Source: Oscillospiraceae bacterium
GTDB taxonomy: Bacteria > Bacillota > Clostridia > Oscillospirales > Oscillospiraceae
Assembly (NCBI GenBank): GCA_031264545.1
Contig: JAISDV010000139.1
Location: 1-18,732, forward strand
Length of the DNA: 18,732 bases
Direction: 5' to 3'
Below the pieces are notes generated by a model. The model ran no database searches, was not told the origin of the DNA, and saw only the letters and a program-made list of their open reading frames with translations. Shown here one piece after another: positions 14,830 through 18,732 of the stretch (its first letter is position 1; each line of letters starts with the position of its first letter). The position numbers and the translations under genes were made by a program.

Positions 14830-14855
14830 TTATAAATCTACATTATAAATCTACA
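14830..14855. repeat. 13-bp tandem repeat over the glmM stop codon
   Basis: TTATAAATCTACA occurs twice in a row (14830-14842 and 14843-14855). The right copy contains the glmM stop codon (CTA on this strand, TAG read on the minus strand), so the duplication adds a second in-register TAG-containing unit in the 3' untranslated region. Confidence 0.75.
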
Positions 14856-16224
14856 CTTTGTTTTTTTTCGACAATTCTTCAATGAAACCGGCGAGCCTTC
14901 CGGCGATCCCGTCCGCTGCTTCCTGCCGCCGGGCTTCGACCATGACCCGGATGAGCGCCTCCGTCCCCGAGGACCTGACAAGAATCCTGCCCGCGCTTCC
15001 AATAGCCGTTTCCTCCGCTTCGATAAGCGCCTGCAGCCGCGTATCGGACATAATGCGTTCTTTGGCAGGATCACCGCCCTCGATCGGAATGTTCAGCAGG
15101 ACCTGAGGAAAGGCCGGAATCTCCGCCGCAAGCGCCGAGAGCTTTTGGCCGCTCGCGCTCAGAACGCCGAGGAGTCGGACTGCCGCAAGCTGGCCGTCCC
15201 CCGTCGTCGCGTGGTCGAGGAAAATCATATGGCCGGACTGCTCGCCGCCAAGGTTAAAGCCGTTTTCCAGCATCATTTCGAGGACATTCCTATCCCCTAC
15301 CGCGGCGCAGTGCAGGCCGATGCCGTTTTGGGCACAGTATTCGTGAAAGCCGAGGTTTGACATAACCGTCGCTACAACGGCATTTTTGCTGAGCTTCCCT
15401 TCCGCGGCCATCGCCTTTCCGCAGATGGCCATGATCTTGTCGCCGTCTACCAGCTTGCCGTTTTCATCGACGGCAAGGCAGCGGTCGGCGTCTCCGTCGA
15501 AAGCGAGGCCAAGCTCAAAGCCCCCGGCAACAACCATCCTCCCCAAGCCCTCGATATGCGTCGAGCCGCAGCCGGCGTTGATATTGCAGCCGTCCGGGTG
15601 GTCCCGAATGATCTCAAGATCGAGCGGAAAACGCCCGAATATCTCGTCGACCGTTCGCGATGCCGCGCCGTTCGAGCAGTCGATCATCAGTCTGAGCCTG
15701 CCGACCCTGCCCTCCGAAACCGCGACGATGTGCTCGACATACCGGTCTACGTACTCGTCGCCGCGCGGGACGACCCGGCCGATATCGCCGTTGGTTCTTG
15801 CCGCGAGGGGTTTCTCGCCGTCGATCAGCGCTTCAATCCGTGCCTCAAGCTCGTCGGAGAGCTTGAAGCCCTGCGCATTGAAAAGCTTGATCCCGTTGTG
15901 CTCATAGGGGTTGTGCGAGGCCGAGATAACAAGGCCCGCGTCCGCGCCGCAGTCGGCCGTCACGAAAGCTACGGCGGGCGTCGGGACAATGCCCAGCGGC
16001 ATCACGTCCGCCCCGGCGGTGCAGAGTCCCGCCGTTATCGCGGCCTCCAGCATGTCGCAGGAGATCCTTGTGTCCTTGCCGATCACAACGAGAGGCTTTT
16101 TCCCGCCCGCCGCGCTTTCAGCCAATACCATCGCCGCCGCTTGGCCGACTCTCAGGGCCAGCGCCGCGTTCAGCCCTTTGTTTACGATTCCGCGTATGCC
16201 GTCCGTTCCAAAATATTTACCCAC
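14851..16224 (-). CDS. glmM: Phosphoglucosamine mutase
   Basis: GlmM converts glucosamine-6-phosphate to glucosamine-1-phosphate in the cytoplasm, the step that feeds UDP-GlcNAc and hence peptidoglycan. From GTG 16224 the product is 457 residues and starts MGKYFGTDGIRGI, the conserved N-terminus; GGGGGAA lies upstream. A TTG at 16239 would add five residues and fits less well. Motifs: phosphoserine loop VISASHNPYEHNGIKLF (catalytic Ser103), metal loop AFDGDADRCLAVD, sugar-binding GGEQSGHMI and phosphate-binding RSSGTEALIRVM. It begins 17 nt after ruvB, so it is probably the last gene of the ruvCAB transcript. Confidence 0.95.
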   Translation of the reverse strand: MGKYFGTDGIRGIVNKGLNAALALRVGQAAAMVLAESAAGGKKPLVVIGKDTRISCDMLEAAITAGLCTAGADVMPLGIVPTPAVAFVTADCGADAGLVISASHNPYEHNGIKLFNAQGFKLSDELEARIEALIDGEKPLAARTNGDIGRVVPRGDEYVDRYVEHIVAVSEGRVGRLRLMIDCSNGAASRTVDEIFGRFPLDLEIIRDHPDGCNINAGCGSTHIEGLGRMVVAGGFELGLAFDGDADRCLAVDENGKLVDGDKIMAICGKAMAAEGKLSKNAVVATVMSNLGFHEYCAQNGIGLHCAAVGDRNVLEMMLENGFNLGGEQSGHMIFLDHATTGDGQLAAVRLLGVLSASGQKLSALAAEIPAFPQVLLNIPIEGGDPAKERIMSDTRLQALIEAEETAIGSAGRILVRSSGTEALIRVMVEARRQEAADGIAGRLAGFIEELSKKNKV

Positions 16225-16241
16225 TGCGGTTTCCCCCAAGT

Positions 16242-17282
16242 TTACATTTCAATTTGCTGCTGGCCGAGATATGCGATGCCGAGGTGGTCGTAAGCCTTTT
16301 TCGTGATGCAGCGGCCGCGCGGCGTGCGCGTCAGAAAGCCCTGCTGAAGCAGGTAGGGCTCGTAGACATCCTCGAGTGTGACGGCCTCCTCATTGATCGT
16401 GGCCGCCAGTGTTTCCAGGCCGACCGGCCCGCCGCCGTAAAATTCGATGATGCTGCGGAGCATGCGCCGGTCGAGCGAATCAAGCCCGAGCTTATCGACC
16501 TCGAGCCGGGTCAGAGCCGCGTCCGCGACCGCGCGGGTAATCACGCCGTCGGCGCGCACCTGTGCAAAATCCCGCACGCGGCGCAGGAGGCGGTTCGCGA
16601 TCCGCGGCGTTCCGCGGCTGCGGCAGGCGATCTCCCGCGCGCCGGCCTCGTCTGTTTCTATACAGAGAATATCCGCGCTGCGCATAACAATGAGCCGAAG
16701 CTCCTCCGGCGTGTAAAGCTCGAGCCGGAGCGTGACGCCGAAGCGGTCGCGCAGGGGCGCGGTAAGCTGACCGGAGCGCGTCGTCGCGCCGATCAGGGTG
16801 AATCGCGGCAGGTCAAGCCGGATCGAGTTTGCCGACGGGCCTTTGCCAATGATGATATCGATGGCATAATCCTCCATCGCGGGGTAGAGTATTTCCTCCA
16901 CCGAGCGGTTGAGCCGATGTATCTCGTCGACAAAGAGAATGTCATTTTCCTGAAGATTCGTCAGAAGCGCGGCAAGGTCGCCCGGCTTTTCGATCGTCGG
17001 GCCGGAGGTTATGCGCATGCTGACACCCATCTCGTTGGCAATGATGCCCGCGAGCGTGGTTTTTCCGAGCCCCGGGGGGCCGTGCAGAAGTACGTGGTCA
17101 AGCGGCTCCCTGCGCATTTTCGCCGCCTGAATAAAGATACTCAGATTATCCTTGACCTTGGTCTGGCCGATATATTCCCGGAGTGTCCTCGGACGCAGCG
17201 AGCCCTCGCCCGCATCCTCCGGCAGCATGGCGGCGGAGGTGATGACGCTTTCCTCCTCCGGGTTCGAATAGTTGATACTCAC
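16242..17282 (-). CDS. ruvB: Holliday junction branch migration ATPase RuvB
   Basis: RuvB is the hexameric AAA+ motor that, with RuvA, drives branch migration of Holliday junctions. The 346-residue product has Walker A GPPGLGKTT (from residue 68), Walker B ILFVDEIHRLNR (Asp119, Glu120), sensor stretch IGATTRSGQLTAPLRDRFG with the arginine finger, and the C-terminal winged-helix part including RGTPRIANRLLRRVRDFA and PRGRCITKKAY. The length is normal. The start is GTG with AAGGGGG seven bases upstream. It lies 12 nt after ruvA. Confidence 0.96.
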   Translation of the reverse strand: MSINYSNPEEESVITSAAMLPEDAGEGSLRPRTLREYIGQTKVKDNLSIFIQAAKMRREPLDHVLLHGPPGLGKTTLAGIIANEMGVSMRITSGPTIEKPGDLAALLTNLQENDILFVDEIHRLNRSVEEILYPAMEDYAIDIIIGKGPSANSIRLDLPRFTLIGATTRSGQLTAPLRDRFGVTLRLELYTPEELRLIVMRSADILCIETDEAGAREIACRSRGTPRIANRLLRRVRDFAQVRADGVITRAVADAALTRLEVDKLGLDSLDRRMLRSIIEFYGGGPVGLETLAATINEEAVTLEDVYEPYLLQQGFLTRTPRGRCITKKAYDHLGIAYLGQQQIEM

Positions 17283-17294
17283 GCGATCGCCCCC

Positions 17295-17891
17295 TTATCC
17301 GGCCATCTTTTTCAGCACCTGACGAATAATACCCTCAAGCGCCGTGCTTTCAACATCGATATCCTTCATCGCAAAGGAAATTTCGCCGCTGCTGTAGCCC
17401 AGCACCGCCAGCGCGGAAATGGCGTCCGAGAGCTTCGAGCTGCCGGCGGGCGCCGACGGAAGCACCGTTCCCGACGCAAGGCCGCCGGTCTCCTTGGCTA
17501 TCTTGTCTTTCAGCTCGAGTAAAATGCGCTGTGCGATTTTTTTGCCGATACCCTGCGCGGCGGTGAGCGCCTTCTCGTCGCCGCTGATGACGGCCATAGC
17601 CAGCGCCTCGGGCGAAACGGCGGAGAGCACCGACACAGCGGCCTTCGGTCCGACGCCGGAAACGTCGATCAGCATTTCGAAGCAGCGCTTTTCCTGCCTG
17701 TCAAAGAAACCAAAAAGCTCGAAAGCGCCTTCGCGTATGTATTCGTAGGTATAAAGCCTGGCCAGCTCGCCGAGCTTCAGCCGCGAAAGCGTGTTCACGC
17801 TCGCATTGAGCGCGAAGCCGACGCCCCCGCAATCGATAACCGCGAGACTCGGTTCGATCGCGGCGACCTTGCCGCTTATGTGGTAGAACAA
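17295..17891 (-). CDS. ruvA: Holliday junction DNA helicase subunit RuvA
   Basis: RuvA binds the four-way junction as a tetramer and recruits RuvB. The 198-residue product begins MFYHISGKVAAIEPS, has the N-terminal OB-like domain (about 1-65), then two helix-hairpin-helix motifs, DVSGVGPKAAVSVLSAV and AAQGIGKKIAQRILLELKDK, a flexible linker rich in Ala, Gly and Ser, and the C-terminal RuvB-binding helices (SDAISALAVLGYSSGEI). The start is TTG 17891 with GGGGGTGA about seven bases upstream. It overlaps the end of ruvC by 16 nt. Confidence 0.95.
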   Translation of the reverse strand: MFYHISGKVAAIEPSLAVIDCGGVGFALNASVNTLSRLKLGELARLYTYEYIREGAFELFGFFDRQEKRCFEMLIDVSGVGPKAAVSVLSAVSPEALAMAVISGDEKALTAAQGIGKKIAQRILLELKDKIAKETGGLASGTVLPSAPAGSSKLSDAISALAVLGYSSGEISFAMKDIDVESTALEGIIRQVLKKMAG

Positions 17892-18391
17892 GGATTGTCA
17901 CCCCCATTTTTCGTCAGTAAAGAGGTCGCGCTTCGCGCATGGCAGATCGCGATAGCCAGCGCGTCCGCCGCATCGTCCGGCTTGGGCGGCGTCTTCATGT
18001 TCAGCAGCCTCCGCACCATATAGATCACCTGGCGCTTCTCCGCCCGGCCATACCCCACGACGGACTGTTTGACCTGAAGCGGCGTATACTCCAGTACGGG
18101 GACGCCCGCCTTCCGGCAGGCCAGCAGGAGCACGCCCCTGCCGTGCGCGACCGAGATGCCGGTCGTGATATTGGTATTGAAAAACAGCGCCTCACAGGCC
18201 GCCACGTCCGGCGAAAAGGCCTTTATCAGCTCGGTCAGGTCATCGTAGATACGATCGAGGCGGCTTGACAGGCTCGCATTCGCGGGTGTCGTGATGACGC
18301 CGCAGTTGACGAGAGACAGCTTCGACTTTTCGCTGTCGACAAGCCCGAAGCCGACCGTCGCTATACCCGGGTCTATTCCCAAAATACGCAT
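17876..18391 (-). CDS. ruvC: Holliday junction resolvase RuvC
   Basis: RuvC is the dimeric endonuclease that cuts Holliday junctions. From ATG 18391 it is 171 residues and starts MRILGIDPGIATVGFG; GGAGGTGA lies directly upstream. A longer frame starting at 18421 lacks such a site and is rejected. The acidic catalytic set is visible: Asp7, Glu67 in ACEALFFNTN, and Asp140 and Asp143 in KPDDAADALAIA. The DNA-binding stretch QVKQSVVGYGRAEK is also present. It is the first gene of ruvCAB-glmM. Confidence 0.95.
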   Translation of the reverse strand: MRILGIDPGIATVGFGLVDSEKSKLSLVNCGVITTPANASLSSRLDRIYDDLTELIKAFSPDVAACEALFFNTNITTGISVAHGRGVLLLACRKAGVPVLEYTPLQVKQSVVGYGRAEKRQVIYMVRRLLNMKTPPKPDDAADALAIAICHARSATSLLTKNGGDNPCSTT

Positions 18392-18424
18392 TTTCACCTC
18401 CGGGCTGCGCTGATAAGCCACTTG

Positions 18425-18453
18425 AGTTTATCATAGAAGACGGATGTATTCAA
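18425..18453 (-). promoter_or_regulatory. Probable promoter of ruvCAB-glmM
   Basis: On the minus strand TTGAAT (18453-18448), 17 nt, TAAACT (18430-18425), about 34 nt before the ruvC ATG. The boxes are moderate matches. I see no clear SOS (LexA) box of the GAAC-N4-GTTC kind overlapping it. Confidence 0.5.
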
Positions 18454-18518
18454 CGTAATTTTTCGCATACCCGATAATATTGAACTTACTAAAGCTTGCA
18501 GCTAATAGTGGTGACTTA

Positions 18519-18589
18519 ATAGTTGGGAACGAAAGAAATAGTTAAGCATTATTAAGACGCAACCGTCCGCGCCCCTCGTCCCCAACTAT
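18519..18589. repeat. Inverted repeat with 14-bp arms
   Basis: ATAGTTGGGAACGA (18519-18532) and TCGTCCCCAACTAT (18576-18589) are reverse complements with one mismatch, separated by 43 nt. The right arm runs directly into the heptamer repeat block. Confidence 0.65.
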
Positions 18590-18616
18590 CAACTATCACC
18601 TGTCAACTGTCAACTC
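18584..18616. repeat. Degenerate tandem heptamer repeat
   Basis: Successive 7-nt units AACTATC, AACTATC, ACCTGTC, AACTGTC and a partial AACTC follow one another without gaps. The units alternate between CTATC and CTGTC endings. Confidence 0.75.
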
Positions 18617-18658
18617 AGAGAGAAACGCCGGGCCATGCCGCAATGGCACAGTCCGGCG
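18617..18658 (-). terminator. Probable terminator of the gene entering from the right edge
   Basis: On the minus strand CGCCGG (18658-18653) pairs with CCGGCG (18631-18626) and GCCAT (18647-18643) with ATGGC (18636-18632), with a 5-nt bulge, followed by TTTCTCTCT. It lies about 30 nt after a TGA that closes the right-edge frame. Confidence 0.6.
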
Positions 18659-18689
18659 CTACAATGCATCTATACCTGAACGCTGTCCG

Positions 18690-18732
18690 TCACTCCAGGC
18701 GCGGTTCGTCTTCCGCCGCTTCCTTCCTCCGC
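18690..18732 (-). CDS. Possible C-terminal end of a minus-strand gene
   Basis: One frame entering from the right edge on the minus strand reads RRKEAAEDEPRLE and stops at TGA (18692-18690). It is only 13 codons, so identity cannot be told. The charged composition and the terminator just behind it make a real gene end plausible. Confidence 0.35.
   Translation of the reverse strand, partial: RRKEAAEDEPRLE

Larger units (their letters stand above)
18392..18689. other. Intergenic region with repeats upstream of ruvC
   Basis: About 300 bp without a convincing gene. It contains the ruvC promoter, an inverted repeat (18519-18532 with 18576-18589), a heptamer repeat block (18584-18616) and a terminator hairpin (18617-18658), each entered separately. 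I see no coding pattern in the rest. Confidence 0.65.

Noticed and set aside
16068..17522. A 484-codon plus-strand open frame opposite glmM, ruvB and ruvA
   Set aside because: It runs across three clearly identified genes, is extremely rich in Arg and Ala and shows no recognisable domain.
18584..18616. CRISPR-like array
   Set aside because: The 7-nt units are contiguous with no spacers and no cas genes are nearby.

Overview
The window reads as a chromosomal segment of a fairly GC-rich member of the Firmicutes, class Clostridia. An Oscillospiraceae/Ruminococcaceae-like genome is the best guess. The reasons are a SigH-type sporulation-family sigma factor, a lipoprotein-anchored Liv transporter, a YkpA/YbiT-type ABC-F protein, strong AGGAGG-type ribosome sites, frequent GTG/TTG starts and consensus SigA promoters in AT-rich gaps. 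This is inference from gene content; no ribosomal marker is present to fix the taxon.

Layout. (1) Positions 1-272 hold the C-terminal end of an unrecognised gene, followed by a 12-bp tandem repeat, an intrinsic terminator and a tRNA-Arg(CCG) on the minus strand. The tRNA 3' end faces the unknown gene, so the left edge could be the end of an integrated element. (2) 634-3336, minus strand: a cobalt/nickel ECF-type transporter operon, cbiM (with fused CbiN-like PDGLE tail) - cbiQ - cbiO. (3) 3337-3668: a divergent promoter region. (4) 3669-8613, plus strand: a complete branched-chain amino acid transporter, livJ-livH-livM-livG-livF, with a perfect 14-bp hairpin between the binding-protein gene and the membrane genes. 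(5) 8783-13588, plus strand, with its own promoter: a family-4 glycosyltransferase, a DUF4330 membrane-anchored protein, an O-antigen-ligase-like polytopic protein and an ABC-F ATPase, closed by a perfect bidirectional terminator. (6) 13803-14758, minus strand: sigH with a near-perfect SigA promoter, then a small double zinc-ribbon protein. (7) 14851-18391, minus strand: ruvC-ruvA-ruvB-glmM, tightly packed. (8) 18392-18732: a non-coding stretch with a heptamer repeat and an inverted repeat, then probably the last 13 codons of another minus-strand gene.

How the genes work together. CbiMQO imports cobalt or nickel; LivJHMGF captures and imports branched-chain amino acids or related solutes. The 8783-11967 genes look like a small set for making or polymerising a surface glycan, with an ABC-F translation factor gene downstream. 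RuvABC resolves Holliday junctions and GlmM makes glucosamine-1-phosphate for peptidoglycan.

Most of the window is ordinary core metabolism and transport, and I did not find a clearly new system. The best leads are the ABC-F protein whose second nucleotide site lacks both the P-loop lysine and the catalytic glutamate, the glycosyltransferase/DUF4330/ligase cassette, and the repeat structures at the two ends.
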